A stretch of DNA of 64,000 nt from the NCBI GenBank assembly GCA_037783415.1, contig JAZGTN010000065.1, positions 1 through 64,000 on the forward strand. The letters run 5' to 3'. Shown piece by piece: positions 1 to 12,687 of this stretch (position 1 is its first letter; each line of letters opens with the position of its first letter). The notes below the pieces were generated by a model. It did no database searches. It saw only the letters and a program-made list of their open reading frames with translations, and was not told where the DNA came from. Source of the stretch: Leptasterias polaris (Eukaryota; Echinodermata; Asteroidea; Forcipulatida; Asteriidae). The translations under genes were made by a program, and so were the position numbers.

Positions 1-1107
1 CCTTGTACATTCTAAAGCATTTCCTGTCAGGCAAGATAATACACAGGCCATATGGGAAAATTTACATTTTGTGTAAGAGTGTAACCGGGCAAATTATACC
101 CGATTAATTCCTTGCCATATTTGTGTTGTGTACAGTTATTAACTTTCATAATTACTAACATTTTCTTTTTTTATTTACTCTTATTCTGAATTTTGCCTAT
201 ATGTACTCTTATTCTAAATTTAGCCATGTAACCCCAAATCCAAGCATTCATCACAAAACAAAAAAGCGATTCTTAAAATAATTCTCTCGAGGTCCAGCCG
301 ACTGGACGATTTATGTCCTTGCAACTAGTTTAGCATCGCCATCCAGGGTGGGGGTAATGTGGGTCATTGGGCTGCTTGTGTGCAAGCGGGCATTGCGAGG
401 GGTGCAGCACTTTACATTTCACCAGCGGTAACAGCATACAAGGCTATCTAAAACTTGCTCGCTCTCCTGCAACACTCGGTTGATGTTTCATCCTTGAGCT
501 TCTTTGTTTCTTTAAATAAGGTAATTTCACTTTGATTTGTTTGCTTGTGTTATGACAATATTGATATGGTGGTATTTGTACATTTAGGTAAATTGGTAAG
601 GAGTTTGGGTTGAAGGATAGTGAGGCAATGGACTATATACTCATCGGACAGAAATCGAAGTAAATTCGTCTTCCGATTTTAGAGTTTTAAGGATAGTTGT
701 TCCCCCGGAAAATAGCTAGTCCAAACCATTTAATTAAGTACTTACTCCAGGCAGAAGCATTATGCTAGCCTGTTTTTATCATTGTCATTTCCAGTGCCAA
801 GTCTCATTATAAATTTCATTCACATTATTCTCTGATGGGTTACAGTATAGTTTTACGTTTATCTTGTTCTTTGTATCTTTCATTTTTGTATTTATCTAAA
901 CTTTAGTTAGTCAAATTGGTTGTTGATTTTAGTACAAAAGCAACAGCTGTATAGATTTTGAGACGTCTCCCCCTTTCTTCATATCAAAAGTTGAGAAAAA
1001 TCAGACAGTGCAAAACATAAGAGCTGCGTACAAACTGTGCCTGCAGGAAGTCTAGGCTCTAGTGGCTCTTTTGTAAACATGTGATGTCACAGGTCACATG
1101 GTCTATA
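1..1107 (-). mobile_element. MITE (ATAGACCATGTGACC family) split by an ~840 bp insertion
   Basis: Bases 1-85 and about 925-1107 are reverse-complement matches to the two parts of the complete copy at 20204-20547, ending at TIR TCACATGGTCTATA. The intervening stretch of about 840 bp is absent from the complete copy. It has no ORF or recognised ends and might be a solo LTR. Confidence 0.6.
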
Positions 1108-1267
1108 GGCGATACCACAAGAAGCAATTCCCAAACAAAATGCCCTGTAATTGATGAGCTTGACGTGTTAACTTGAGACGGTTCGACGAATTCTTACCTA
1201 TTCCATAAACAGTTTCAAATTCTCCGTTGTTAGTGAGCTAGTTATTATTATTACTAGTACGTAAATA

Positions 1268-1606
1268 AAACCAAGGATGCCTCATAACTGAACTTAACAA
1301 TTACTGTGCGGCTCGCAAGCCTCGGAAACCTGTAAACAAGGGTGCTTGTTGTGTGAACAAGAAACACCGGGGTTAACCCCTACTCTTCCATGATAAGTGA
1401 TATGAGTTCTTTTTCGTGCACTACCAAACCTAGTACACAGGACCTACGGCTTAATGTCGCATCCGAAGGACAAAGCAATTATCTTGCTCAAGGACACATT
1501 ATTAAGTGTCACAACCGGGACTCGAACCCACACTCTGCTCATAAGAAACACCAGAGCTGGGTGCGGCCGGTGCTGTTCTAACCGCTCGGTCACGAAACGC
1601 CACCAA
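1268..1606 (-). mobile_element. tRNA-derived SINE, minus orientation
   Basis: The minus strand carries a tRNA-like head with a B box (GGGTTCGAGTCCCGGT at about 1515-1530) and an A-box-like segment near 1580-1600. The body is shared with copies at 27000-27205 and 28680-29115 (AGTAGGGGTTAACCCC). Confidence 0.75.
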
Positions 1607-2172
1607 TTGATCCGGATGGTTCAGGTTTTGTGAAATACTTCTGTTTTTTACCTGTCATCTAGCCATTTAAAGTGGATGACGACTTCGTTTTATTGACAAG
1701 AACGATGAGTACGCGAAATTGTATATTTATATGCTTAATTAACTATTCCACCTCACTGAAAATGACATTATAACGATCAACTTCCTAAACAAATCGCTTG
1801 ACCGAGAAAACTTCTATTATGCCAATCCAAACCAAACCCACAAGGATCCATATGAAACGTATAACGGCATAACAATCAAGTGGTCATATAACGCTCTGTT
1901 TGGCTACACCAAAAGAGCTTAACACAACACGCCACAACATTTTAAGCAAAAACATTACAATAGGTTCAGGGCTGATAAAGACGTCACATTGACGTCACTT
2001 GTGGGCGTAGCCAATGCCGATATAGTTACTCATTTTAGAGTTGTGTTTTTCTACCAACACGTATAGATCTATAATTAGAGCCTGCCCCGCATGCACACCA
2101 TGTTATCTTAACGGTCCCTTGAACTAAATACTGTTCCCTAGAAATGAGGCTCAAGCAGAAACTGTTGCTTTA

Positions 2173-2354
2173 CAACTTTCTGCTTAGCAACAATGAGCAG
2201 TAAATGTGAAATTGTACTTTGGCTGGTAACCGTAAGCATGGTGTGTGTGCGTTCTTAGCTACTTAACTTTCTGCTAAGCAACAATGAGCAGTACATGTGA
2301 AATTGTACTTTGGCTGGTAACCGTAAGCATTGTGTGTGCGTTCTTAGCTACTTT
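2173..2354. repeat. two ~91 bp tandem copies of a foldback-repeat fragment
   Basis: The segment AACTTTCTGCTTAGCAACAA through GTTCTTAGCTACTT occurs at 2173 and again at 2264. It belongs to the GGGCCCAATTTCATAGAGCT foldback family seen intact at 41747-41939. Confidence 0.7.
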
Positions 2355-2756
2355 GTGTGCCTAAACACTGTAGCGCTGTGATTCTGGTCCTCGCTTCAAC
2401 TGGACCTTGCTCCATGATTTCCAAAGAGAAGATCGAACTTAACTGAAAATTACTCTTAGTAGCTAAGCAAAGTGTGACGTCACAATACAATCACAATGGC
2501 ATTAATACTGACAACTCATCTGAAGATTAATCTTAGTGCTTTGTGACATCGGCCCTGCTCACGTTGGCGAAGAGCGACCCCAAGTTTGTTGGTTGACGAA
2601 AATATTATTATTTTTTGTTAAAGGGCCTTCGTGATTTCCATACTCCTCCTATCTTAAAAAAAGCCCTGTTACAAATCGAGTAGAAAGCCATAAATGACAT
2701 GACACTTGTCCCGATCCTCAGTTCACTGAAACGAAACTAGCACACTGGGTATGTTC

Positions 2757-5040
2757 AGACGGCGTACTAAAGTTAGACCCGAACCGGTTTAACTTTACGA
2801 GCAGCGGGGGGCGGTCGTAAAAATAAAACTACCTTGCGTTCAGACAGCTCGAAGTTAAACCCGATACGGTTTATCTTCGGTTTTAAGAGGTCAAACAGCA
2901 CTGTGACCCAACACAACAACATCCGGTTTATTCACAAAAGCACGCGCATGGCCCTGTCTATACTGCCAGCGCTGGCAACATTCACATTATTTTGCAATAA
3001 GTTTAATTTTTTTAAACAGGAATTTTAATACAGAGCGGGTGTTAAATACCTCGCATTTTTAGATTGCGTTTTTTCCAATGTCCTGATGTCATCCGATCGT
3101 CCCGAAGTGTCGCTATTTTCGTTTCGTCCCCCCGTCCATTCTTTTTTTCCACAGGATATCGGCACTGCAAACACTGCAAAATGCGCAATAATTTCCTTGT
3201 TTGAACTCCTTATACACGACCATTTTGCATGATATTCTTCCTTGTATTTCTGCTGGCATTTCCACTTCTTCTTTGTGGTGATGACTTTCTACGTTTGTTT
3301 TTGTGGATCGATGTAATGTATCCTCCCCTGTCCGGTTTTCGATGTAGTATGCCTTTTTCTTTGAATTGAAAAAATAATAAAATATTCCATAATCAACTGA
3401 TGCCCTAATTATCTTCCTTTGTTCATAAGAAATATGCAAACATTTATTAAAACGTGATGGACATTGAAACGTTCACACCACGCAGCGATCTTCGATGACT
3501 TCAATAGCGTCCCATTTGTTTTGAGTTTGACCTGTTTTCGATGCAAACAAGAAAGTATGGTGTCCCGGTGAAGCCATACGTTGAAGAAACATCTGCAGTG
3601 ACTACAAGTGTTCTGTGAGACCTAGTGTATGACTCTATAGCCAGCAGTTTTCTTCATTTTATTCAACATATTTTTTATTTAGTTTTAAAAATAACCATGG
3701 TATTTTTCAAAAACTAAAAAAAAAAAATTAATGTAAATAATTTTGGCTTTCAAATTATATTCTTATTTAGTTTTGTGTCTTTTTATGTTTTTTAACATTT
3801 ATAATAAAGCATATAAATAAACAGTGATAATCTAATCACAAAGCTGATGTTGAAATTTTAATATTAATAACAAAAATGATAGGCCCTAGTGTTACACAAA
3901 AAAAAATTATCCATTCCAGACTATTAGAAAATGATATAAGCCTGTGTATTTTTTCCCCCAGAATGCTCAGCAGAATGTTCAGTCACATGATTTGATCATC
4001 GTGAATTGTGAATTGAAAAAGTGTTTGATGACACTTTTTCGGTTGGAATGTTCTTTTTTTTATGGCCCCGACAGTATAACATATTTTTGTACCTTGCAGA
4101 AATGCCTAAAATACCACAACTTTTTGCATTTACAAGTGCAACTATAACCAGTGGAGCCTTAAAAATGTTTCTAAGTTTTGGTCAAATGAGAGGAGACTCT
4201 TTGCTTGGCAAGTCAAACCACAAAAATTGTATCTAGGGACTGTTTACATCGCGCGCAGAGAGGTAAAAGATTTGCCTCGATTTCAGGAACGCCCTGAATA
4301 CAGGGCGTCCTACGATACTGACTGCATGTATACAGATCACGTGCGTGAAGGCATTTCTGCCAGGCAGCCAATAACGAATTTTCCTATTGGTTGATGTGCA
4401 GGACATGGATATTATTGACCAATAGGAAAATTCGTTATGAGCTAAATGTTTTAATAGGGGGGATTGGCAATCTGGGAGATTTTAGACGTGCACGTGACGT
4501 GTTGGTATATTGATGTCTGGAGTTTGACGCATTTTTTGTGATGTAAAATTCTGGATAGGCTACTCCAATTTACCGTCCGGTCACTACGTTTATTGACGTG
4601 TTGTTTTTCAAGCAGGAACCAACTGACATGGCTGAAAATGTAGCGTTATTACAAATTTATACAGGATCGTATTCAGAGAGATTTTTGTGAAAACGAACCT
4701 ATAAATTACAGGTGAGCAAGATGGAAATAACCCGAACAAAAGACCACGCTTTCTCTCATTTCGACACGTGTTCGTTGAGGCGTACGTAAGACGTCTTTCA
4801 GGTCAACAGTCACCGTGGAGGACTTAAAACCGGATGTCATTCTGTCCACACGCCGTGTTAAAAGATAAACCCGAACCGGTTTAGACTTAGACCGCCCCGC
4901 TGGACGGTCTAAGTTTTGGGGTTTAGACCTGATCCGGTCTAACTTTTTTTGCGTTCAGACGCAACAGAGTTGAACCCGAACCGGTCTAAGTTGAGTTAGA
5001 CCTACTTTAGACCAACTTTAGTACGGCGTGTGAACGACCC
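2757..5040. mobile_element. 2.28 kb TIR DNA transposon, 4-bp target duplication CACT
   Basis: Ends GGGTATGTTCAGACGGCGTA and (reverse complement) GGGTCGTTCACACGCCGTAC are imperfect terminal inverted repeats. They extend about 150 bp with many AACCGGTTT-type subterminal motifs. CACT at 2753-2756 and 5041-5044 flanks it directly. A matching unoccupied sequence lies near 9193-9222. No transposase is recognised; a 108-codon minus ORF at 3113-3439 has no known domain, so the element is probably non-autonomous. Confidence 0.75.
4371..4439. mobile_element. short hairpin element
   Basis: ATAACGAATTTTCCTATTGG (4371-4390) is repeated inverted at 4420-4439 around a 29-base loop, inside the 2757-5040 element. 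It is either a nested miniature element or a structural part of the host element. Confidence 0.5.
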
Positions 5041-5044
5041 CACT

Positions 5045-6446
5045 GTGAACAAGTATTTGGTGCTCCATTCAAATTAAGAAGGGAAACCCCCTCAGCAACC
5101 CTTATTTTTCGAGGCCAAGGAAACACCGACCCCATAACAGACATGTTCCCCCCGTAGCTTTCTTGTAGACTATACTGTGACCTTGCAGGTTAAAGCAACA
5201 CACCACTCGCTTCTCTCCCTTATCCCTATTCCCGTAGTTTATTTTTGTTTTATACACTGATGAGAAATCATAGTAAGACTGTTATCTGTATACTCAGACT
5301 TTTTGAGTCAGCCTGGTGAAGAAAATCAGTTGTTATGCCTATTTTTATATAACATGTTATACAGAAATCCCGCTCCGACTTCTCTATTGCTGGGGATGTG
5401 GATGTTCCTTAAAGTTGTGTAAAATACTTTGAACAAACACTTAAGTCTAGAAAACACCCCCCTCTCCCTTGAGTTTGGAAGAAGGGACAATGGGAAAACG
5501 GACACACTAATTCAAACGGCAGATCGAGGGGCCACCCGTTACTAGAATTTAAAATATGGGGGAAACGCCCCCACACCCAATTGTCTCCAAGGTTCGTGAA
5601 GAGTGCTGAAGGGTCAAAAATTCATCTCGGAAAGCTAAAGAAAATGCATGTATGTTGGAGAGCTATTCACATCATGTTCCTGATGGTTTTTCTATCACAC
5701 AATGTTTGAGATTGTGGTGTATATTGTTTGTGCGTGTTGTGTTGTCATTTGTCGGCCTTCGAGAAAGACTCTGCTTAGGTCAAAACGTCAGGCCTTTAAC
5801 TATTTTTTGTAATTTTGTACACTGAGTAACACACTATAGAATAACCGTCTAGCAACCGACTACCCATTCGATTTGCGTCGCACTCAGACCTTTCCTCCAT
5901 GTTTAAATGATGTGTCCGAATTAGCGGCTCTACGGCCACGGCTAGACTTCCGCGTCATCATGCGTTGTATGTCCTTAGTAACACCGTTAGCAACAGTCGA
6001 ATCCGTAGCCGTTAATTTGGATACGGCCGTTGACTCGTTAAGTTAGCTAAAGCACGTGCATTGTCAAGTGGCTAGACGGCAGGCGTTACACTCAAACACT
6101 AACAACATGTTTTCTCCTGTGTGTTGACAGACGGTTGGTCACCTGCCTCATGTTGGTGTAGGACTGGTTTCTGTACGTAATTCGTTTAATGTTTCCGCGT
6201 TTTGAAAGTGATACCCCGGTACCATACCCACTGAAGGTGCACATAGTATCCGGTCAATGGTTTAAATTCAATTCCACCAGCGTCTTTTATTGTAAGGCTT
6301 CATTGGCAGTACATCATTTCAGAGTGTGTTTTTTTAGGCACATTGAATTCACCATAATGTCATGAATGCGTGTGTACACGACTCGGTCGCAGGCCACGTC
6401 CGAAAAAGCCATTTGCGAGTTTAGATTTGAATAATGTCTGGTACAA
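5045..6446. other. non-coding; one Penelope-like tail fragment
   Basis: No coding signal is seen. At 5695-5815 there is a diverged copy of the tail with GAGAAAGACTCTGCTTAGGT and AAAACGTCAGGCC (see 50835-51442). At 5910-6040 there is a decayed stretch resembling the AGGCCGTGTCCGAA hairpin family of 38791. Confidence 0.5.
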
Positions 6447-6672
6447 TGACGTGTTTACACTGGGGTATTCAAATTGACACTGTGGGTGTTGTCCCATAAA
6501 GACCGAAGAGAGAATCAAAATTACTATCTTAGGGTGTTATGATAAAATAACACCAATAAGATTGTTGTGGCAGAACTTAAAGTGTCATTTTAACACCCCA
6601 TTGTGTACATTTTGATTCTTTTTTGCTATACATCGCGACAACACCAGTGGTGTCAATTTTAACACCCAGTTC
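6447..6672. mobile_element. MITE with ACACTGGGGT...ACACCCAGT ends
   Basis: Left TACACTGGGGTATTCAAATT with GACACTGTGGGTGTTGTC faces right GACAACACCAGTGGTGTCAA with TTTAACACCCAGT. It belongs to the same family as 11970-12148. Confidence 0.65.
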
Positions 6673-6830
6673 TTGCAGTTTAGACACAAGTTACCGCTTA
6701 AATTTGAATTCCTCAGACTATATATACTATAGAGACGGTTGATATGTCACATGGTATTTTCCAAAGCATGACACCCCGCCCACTCTCAGTGAAAATGTCT
6801 GGTTAGGCTACTGGTCTGCTCAAGGAAACA

Positions 6831-7052
6831 AACATTTTTTGAACGGAATTAGAACCCACGCCCGGTCAGAATGACTCGGTCACAACGACTGTTTATTTTT
6901 GGCCAGCAAGACACAAGTCTGAAACAAGAACTGTAATGTCAAACATTTTTTGAACGGAATTAGAACCCACGCCCGGTCAGAATGACTCGGTCACAACGAC
7001 TGTTTATTTTTGGCCAGCAAGACACAAGTCTGAAACAAGAACTGTAATGTCA
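6831..7052. repeat. two near-identical 111 bp tandem copies
   Basis: The unit begins AACATTTTTTGAACGGAATT and ends GTAATGTCA. Copies at 6831 and 6942 appear almost identical, so the duplication is recent. A poly-C run follows at about 7069-7082. Confidence 0.9.
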
Positions 7053-7208
7053 AACGTTTTTCTATCGACCCCCCCCCCCCCATCCCCCCACCCCACCACC
7101 AACCCCAGTCTTCTTAAATAACGGATAGAGCTTCAAGAGGCGTACAATATATTTGTATTATTTATCACGTGGGAATCTTGTAACTTTATGCGCGTCCCTG
7201 CAGCAAAT

Positions 7209-7394
7209 TTTTCATAAAGCTGTTAAGCAGAAAATACTGCTTAGCAAATTTCTATGCTAAGCAAAAAATGAGTTGGGGACCAGTCACAACAATGTAAACT
7301 TCATGGAGTTTTGGCAGGTAACCAGTTTCTGCTAAGCAATATTTTTCTGTGCTTAGCAAGTTTTTGTGCTTACATGCTTTATGAAATTGGGCCC
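7209..7394. mobile_element. foldback MITE (GGGCCCAATTTCATAGAGCT family), diverged
   Basis: Left end TTTTTCATAAAGCTGTTAAG and right end CTTTATGAAATTGGGCCC are inverted, with internal TGCTTAGCAA repeats. It has the same layout as 41747-41939. Confidence 0.6.
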
Positions 7395-7744
7395 TCAGAT
7401 CGTATTAAAACAAACTTGATCAATTTTTGCTTTATGATTACGTTTACGTTTATTTCAATGTTGTCACTAATGTACACTGATTATTTACATCATTACATCC
7501 TTTAGCATGATTACAAAGTACAATCTCATGTTAACATACAGAATTATGACGAAAAATAATGTTACCAAAAGCTTAATATAGTTAGTTAGACAACATTTAG
7601 GTTTGGGTGAAGCTCTGCTTTTGTACCCTAACCTATTGACAGACAAACAAAGGACAACGGACTATCATGACAGACAAACAAAGATACAAAACAAGTGACA
7701 TGTACTAAGGCAAAAAATAAGTGTTAACGGCATACTCCATCAGT

Positions 7745-8850
7745 TTAAATATTTGCATAAGTATATGCATTGAAAATGTGTTTTTTAAGGTTTTGAATAA
7801 ATATTGGGAGAGAACGTGACATTTTTATGGGGTCTTTCAGATTGTTCCAGAAAGTAACACCACTTTGAACGAGGCCATTTTTATGTAAAGGATAATACCC
7901 GAGGTGCGCGTCATTCGTACACCCACGAATGGCGCGTACACCGAGGGCATTATGCGACTTAACCCACACTTGTTACGTCATGCTATTGTTCCAGCGCTCC
8001 ATTATTTCGCACGAATGGCGCGATATTGTTTAATATAAGTAAAGTGTTTTTATGTATTACCATGTTCACGCCTGTGTTACGTGACTTTATGGCCAACATA
8101 AGGAATGTTGTTGTTAACTAATTGAACATGTCTCAACTAAATATCAATTTAATAATGTGGCTGTTGTTCAAATGTGGAAAGTCTCTATATTATTTAGAGA
8201 CTTACGACCATTTTGTATAAAATGCGTAGCTCTAACCATCGCGCCATTCGTGCGAAATAATGGAGCGCTGGAACAATAGCATGACGTCACAAGTGTGGGT
8301 TAAACAGTGATGTTCTATTAAAATTAACGAAGAGTTTTTTCTTTGAGGTATTTCGGGTTTTATATGAATGAATGTTTGACGCTAACAGAAAGCATGAGTT
8401 AAAACACAGTGGCAATGCATTGTTCATGTACTTGTACATAAATTTGCCTAAGCTTAGGTAATATAAGTCAGCTAGTTTTAACACTCTTAAGTTTTACAAA
8501 TAACGGCGCGGTATGATCACGATACCCAACGTTACATATTATACGAATAGCTCGCTTTTGTAAAATATAGAGTCTATTACATTGATTTAAAGATCCACCC
8601 CAGGTAAGTATTGAATAATTTAAATACGGAAGTACAAGTGAGTTGTAGAGTGTTAATAACACGGGACTTGGTATAAAGAATTTTAAACGATTCATTATCC
8701 CAATATTTTTTGATATTTTGCTCGCAACATTATTGACATGACCCTTCCAAGTAAGGTTTTCATCAACTTGTATACCTAGAAATTTAGTACTTTTCACTTG
8801 CTTAAGGTTGGTACCATTCAACACTATAGGGACACGATGAGTATACTTAT
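7745..8850 (-). pseudogene. non-LTR retrotransposon reverse transcriptase, 3' remnant
   Basis: Minus-strand frames carry the C-terminal part of a LINE reverse transcriptase ORF: STKFLGIQVDENLTWKGHV, then LLTLYNSLVLPYLNYSILTW and LQKRAIRIICNVGYRDHTAP. A frameshift near 8475 is followed by KLADLYYLSLGKFMYKYMNN. The ORF then breaks at a MITE (7963-8299) and resumes to GVTFWNNLKDPIKMSRSLPI at 7745. The family resembles Jockey/CR1-type LINEs. It is dead: 5'-truncated, frameshifted and interrupted. Confidence 0.85.
7963..8299. mobile_element. piggyBac-type MITE inserted in the LINE ORF
   Basis: A 337 bp element with about 60 bp inverted repeats starting CCCACACTTGTTACGTCATG, flanked by TTAA at 7959-7962 and 8300-8303. 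TTAA duplications and CCC termini are the piggyBac hallmark. Removing the element and one TTAA restores the LINE reading frame, which fixes the boundaries. Confidence 0.85.
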
Positions 8851-10480
8851 GGTTCTATTTATAATTTCTCGGAACACAGTCGCACACAATGTACAGTACC
8901 TAAATGTTTTGAATGGCGAGCGCCATTTAATACAAAGTATTAACGAAAACACATCTATGGTTAAAAACATAACAAGTTTGTATTTGACTTAAATATTAAA
9001 TTTCCAGAAATTGACATGCCGCTTTGGTTTGTAAACAATGATCGGACCGACTGCACAAAGCTTTACCCCAAAAGGGGATTTCCCATTTCTTTCCCTGTTG
9101 GACACGCTGTGATCATAGAGAACTGCTCAGGAATGTAGGTTGCATTCACACAGTTCAGTGCGTTGTGTGGTATTAACGTGGCGTTGATATTCACTGAAAC
9201 GAAACTAGCACACTGTGAACTTTTAAGCTGTGCTTTCCATTCAGAGCACTTATGTCCTTTGTCCAGAGAATCAATTGAAATCCTGAAGTATTATTTTTCC
9301 TGACGAGGTTATTTCCTTTTCTGTGACAATAATTCATTCTAAGGAACAACCTTGCGAGACAACCTTGCGAGTACAATGTAGACAAGTAGTAACAATCTGG
9401 AAAAGTATGATCGATTTTGGAGCGCACCAGGAGCGCACGTTTTATCTTGTAATGATAAATGTTTCTGAATGAGAAATAATTTGTATTGGAAGAGCAAACT
9501 ATTTCAAATCTCTTGTTATACGTACAGCTTACACATCAAACCTATGAAAATTCCCACACTAATAAGGTTGTTACATCAGTTTTGGGAAAACAATAGAAAC
9601 CGATGATGTTTTGTTATGGTTTTCGTGCTTGTCCATGTTTTGCCAAATCGTACTTGTTCGAGGTTTAGGTGCTGGGAAAATGTGGGGTTTTCTTCAATGA
9701 CAAACAATTGTACGGAGGTCTCTTTTGTCCCTTATAGTGTCATCTGTCATATAGTTTGTGATTTTAGTCAACGTAATGCTGATTACTAATGCATTATTAA
9801 GAAGTGTACAATAACAGCCAAGTGTGAAAGTTTCAGTTGAATGCCATGTCTGCTTGTTGAGAAACGGAAGCAGAAAAATACCTGACACGGCTTTTTGAAT
9901 CCATCCATGTTTTTAACACTACAAAAATGAGCTATGTGCTGGTCCACAGTGGGTCCAATCGCTAGTCGTTTGAGGGCAGCATTCTTAATACGGACACACA
10001 CAAGAATTGTTGCCAGCAGGCGATCTTTGGAAATTCACTATATTATAATTGGTTTCTAACCAACGGGGGCACTTCTCAGATAAAATTATTTCGCATGTTT
10101 CTACTACCATTACCATCTTTATCAAATAAGCTTCGGTTAAGAATACACAATTTCTTTTGTAGCAAACTATGACGCTACCTTTAAGCTTTCAGAAAAAGGT
10201 GGCTCATAGCTTTTGAGTTTATTCGGTTATCACTTATCAATATTGAGATTCTTTCACTAAATGACCTCGGCTGGGCACTCATGTCGAGCACGACGAGATT
10301 TAATTATCCTCTGATTTTACGTAAACCCCTGGGAACAGCACCCCCCGCGAATTTACACAAGGTAATTAGGTGGAGCTCACGGAAGGCGGTTTCTATTACG
10401 CGTATAATAACACAGTTTGGTGGAGACAATCCTACATAGATGAATGGAGGTCCCCTGGACATACCTATCAACACAGCATA
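8851..10480. other. non-coding; one interspersed repeat
   Basis: No exon is supported. About 9825-10000 resembles 26040-26230 (AAAGTTTCAG, then a tract through CCATCCATGTTT), a decayed repeat family. At 9193-9222 there is a short segment matching the target of the 2757-5040 transposon. Confidence 0.5.
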
Positions 10481-10493
10481 AGTCTTTTCTACC

Positions 10494-10580
10494 TACATGT
10501 ACATGATTTATTTCTGTACAGTAACTGCCACATACATGTACATGTACATGTACATGATTTATTTCTGTACAGTAACTGCC
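10494..10580. repeat. tandem duplication with ACATGT-rich core
   Basis: ACATGATTTATTTCTGTACA plus GTAACTGCC occurs twice, at 10501 and 10551, separated by a pure (CATGTA)n run. Confidence 0.85.
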
Positions 10581-11602
10581 ATACACTGTCAGCAGTACAT
10601 GAAACAGTCGCCTTGAAACATAGACATAAAACAGTAAGGACAGCAGCATTCAGCTTTGCCTAGCCTGGCAGTAGTGAAAGCTCTGTGCGCACAACCCAAT
10701 GGGCTTATATTTTGTACACAAATGAATCAACTTCGGCTGGAGCCCAATCTATCTCACAAGAGACCGGACCTGTATTGAACTGAATATTAAAGGTGACTTT
10801 AGAATGTCAAACTGGAGGGTTTCATTGAGGATTACATAAAGTTTCAGCGGAATTGAACCAAACATTTTTGTGTAATTAAAAATGGGGGAAAAAGCGCCTT
10901 CCGGAGTCTCCCCTTGTCTTCCCGTAAAGTAAAGAGGTCAACAAGTGTTCACCACACACGAGTGCCTAGGACAAATACATGTTCTTTGAAGTCTCCAACC
11001 GTACACAGGTTCCGTGCGCGACCGGGCACCTTGCAACTTCCCACGCCTAAACAATCGCGCACTTTTCAAGGAGAACAATGTTCGGTAAGTCGCGAGAATT
11101 GGCAGCACAGTATTGAAAAGTGCACTGACACTTTCTCCCGCACACTGAATACAGAAACTTGCTAAAGAAAGAAAAGTTCTCCAGATAAGTCGGATAAGGT
11201 TAATATTAGTAATAGTAGGCACCATTTGGTACGAGCTCGATTGCAGTACTGGAATAGTTTTTTGTATTTTGCGAATTTTTCAATTATTGCGGTGAACAAA
11301 ATTACTTGCAGCATTGTTTGTATTTGGCTGATGGACGCAAAGTAATTAGATTCCAACATTACTTCATTTTTGGTTTTCAGTTACCTACTGAGTTACCTAC
11401 TAAGTTCAATCACTTATCATAGCGATTTTGTTTCACATTACCTTATATGAAGACTAACTACAATACCTTAAATCTAGTCTTGAAATACCTTAAATGAAGT
11501 CTAAATGATTTAAATCTATACATTTTTATTTAAAGGCAACACATTTGACCTGAAATCTTCAATGGTGTAAATGTTTGGTGTGTGTCCTTTCTGATCAATT
11601 TT
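10581..11602. other. non-coding, one weak exon-like block
   Basis: A GC-rich patch at 10900-11090 ends at a strong plus-strand donor (TTCGGTAAGT near 11086), but neither strand gives a convincing reading frame. The rest is AT-rich without recognised features. Confidence 0.35.
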
Positions 11603-11605
11603 GAC

Positions 11606-11666
<61 letters not shown>
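11603..11666. repeat. (TTGA)n microsatellite
   Basis: About 15 uninterrupted TTGA/TGAT tetranucleotide units. Confidence 0.95.
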
Positions 11667-11837
11667 AATTGATTTATTTCAGACAAATGCCTAGTGTTTA
11701 CTCTCTGAGTAATTTACAGTACTTAAAAAACACACGATTGTAAGATGATTAAGTCATGCTTTCTACCTTTAATTGACAACTTTGATGACGCCATCACAAG
11801 GAAAATATAATAACATTTAAATCATGTATTATTTCAA

Positions 11838-12225
11838 ACAGAAGCGGTGTGTGATGGTCGAGCAGTTATAAGAGCACCGGACTCATGCGCTAGTGTTTTT
11901 GATCAGCAGAGTGTGGGTTCGAGTATACCGTCATCCATGACTGGTATCCTGCTCATTTTTGCTTAATTACACTGCAAACACTGGGGTGTTAAAGTTGACA
12001 CCATGGGTGTTGTCTCATATAAACAAAAATCTAGAGATAATCAAATTATATTATTTTGACACCACGTGGCGTAATTTTCGATTTCCCTACCCCACGGTAT
12101 ATGTGACAAAACCCATAGTCTTTATTTAACACCTCTGTTTTCGCAGTGTATCTTTGTTGGGCTCAGATCAAGCACTTCACCCCTTGTGTAGGGCAAAGCA
12201 TTTCTTCTTAGTTAAAGAAAACGTA
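11838..12225 (+). mobile_element. tRNA-derived SINE, interrupted by a MITE
   Basis: A diverged tRNA-like head (TCGAGCAGTTATAAGAGCAC, then GTGTGGGTTCGAGTA) follows the order of the SINE at 17729-18090. A MITE at 11970-12148 interrupts it. The SINE body resumes with GATCAAGCACTTCACCCCTT. Confidence 0.65.
11970..12148. mobile_element. MITE, CACTGCAAACACTGGGGTGT family, TA flanks
   Basis: Inverted ends CACTGCAAACACTGGGGTG and CACTGCGAAAACAGAGGTG (right end, reverse complement) bound 179 bp. Each end is flanked by TA, compatible with a Tc1/mariner-type insertion. Confidence 0.7.
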
Positions 12226-12687
12226 TATATAGGCCTATTATGTACTGGAACATTTCAAAGGGCATAGAGGAGGTTAAAGGAGGCTCTTGACTCTGTTGCC
12301 TCCATGAAAGTGTCAGACCTGAGTTTAATATTCGGAAAGAACGATAACTTTTGGTTTCGTTTTGTCATATGAAGGAAATCTATGATGGACGTAGTTCGTG
12401 AAACTGGATTTTACTAATTGTATTTTTGTTTGTTTGATCTGCTGTTGTTTTTTCTTTCCTTTTCGAATAATTCAAAATAATGTCATATGAAATCATCAAC
12501 ACAATAACGCCACCTTATTCAAAATGTGGTTTTCGGAACTTCCCAGTCGTCAGATAACGTGTGGGTGTGCGGTGGAAACGATATCATTAGTTTGAGGGCG
12601 CTCTTCACAATTAATGGACTGTAGATAGTCGCAACAATTTTTTATTTGTTTAGTTGGTCGTGCAATAATGTGCACGACCACCTCTGT

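Noticed and set aside
10914..11165. Possible first exon ending at the TTCGGTAAGT donor
   Set aside because: The donor is good but the reading frame has no protein-like features and competes with an equally long antisense frame.
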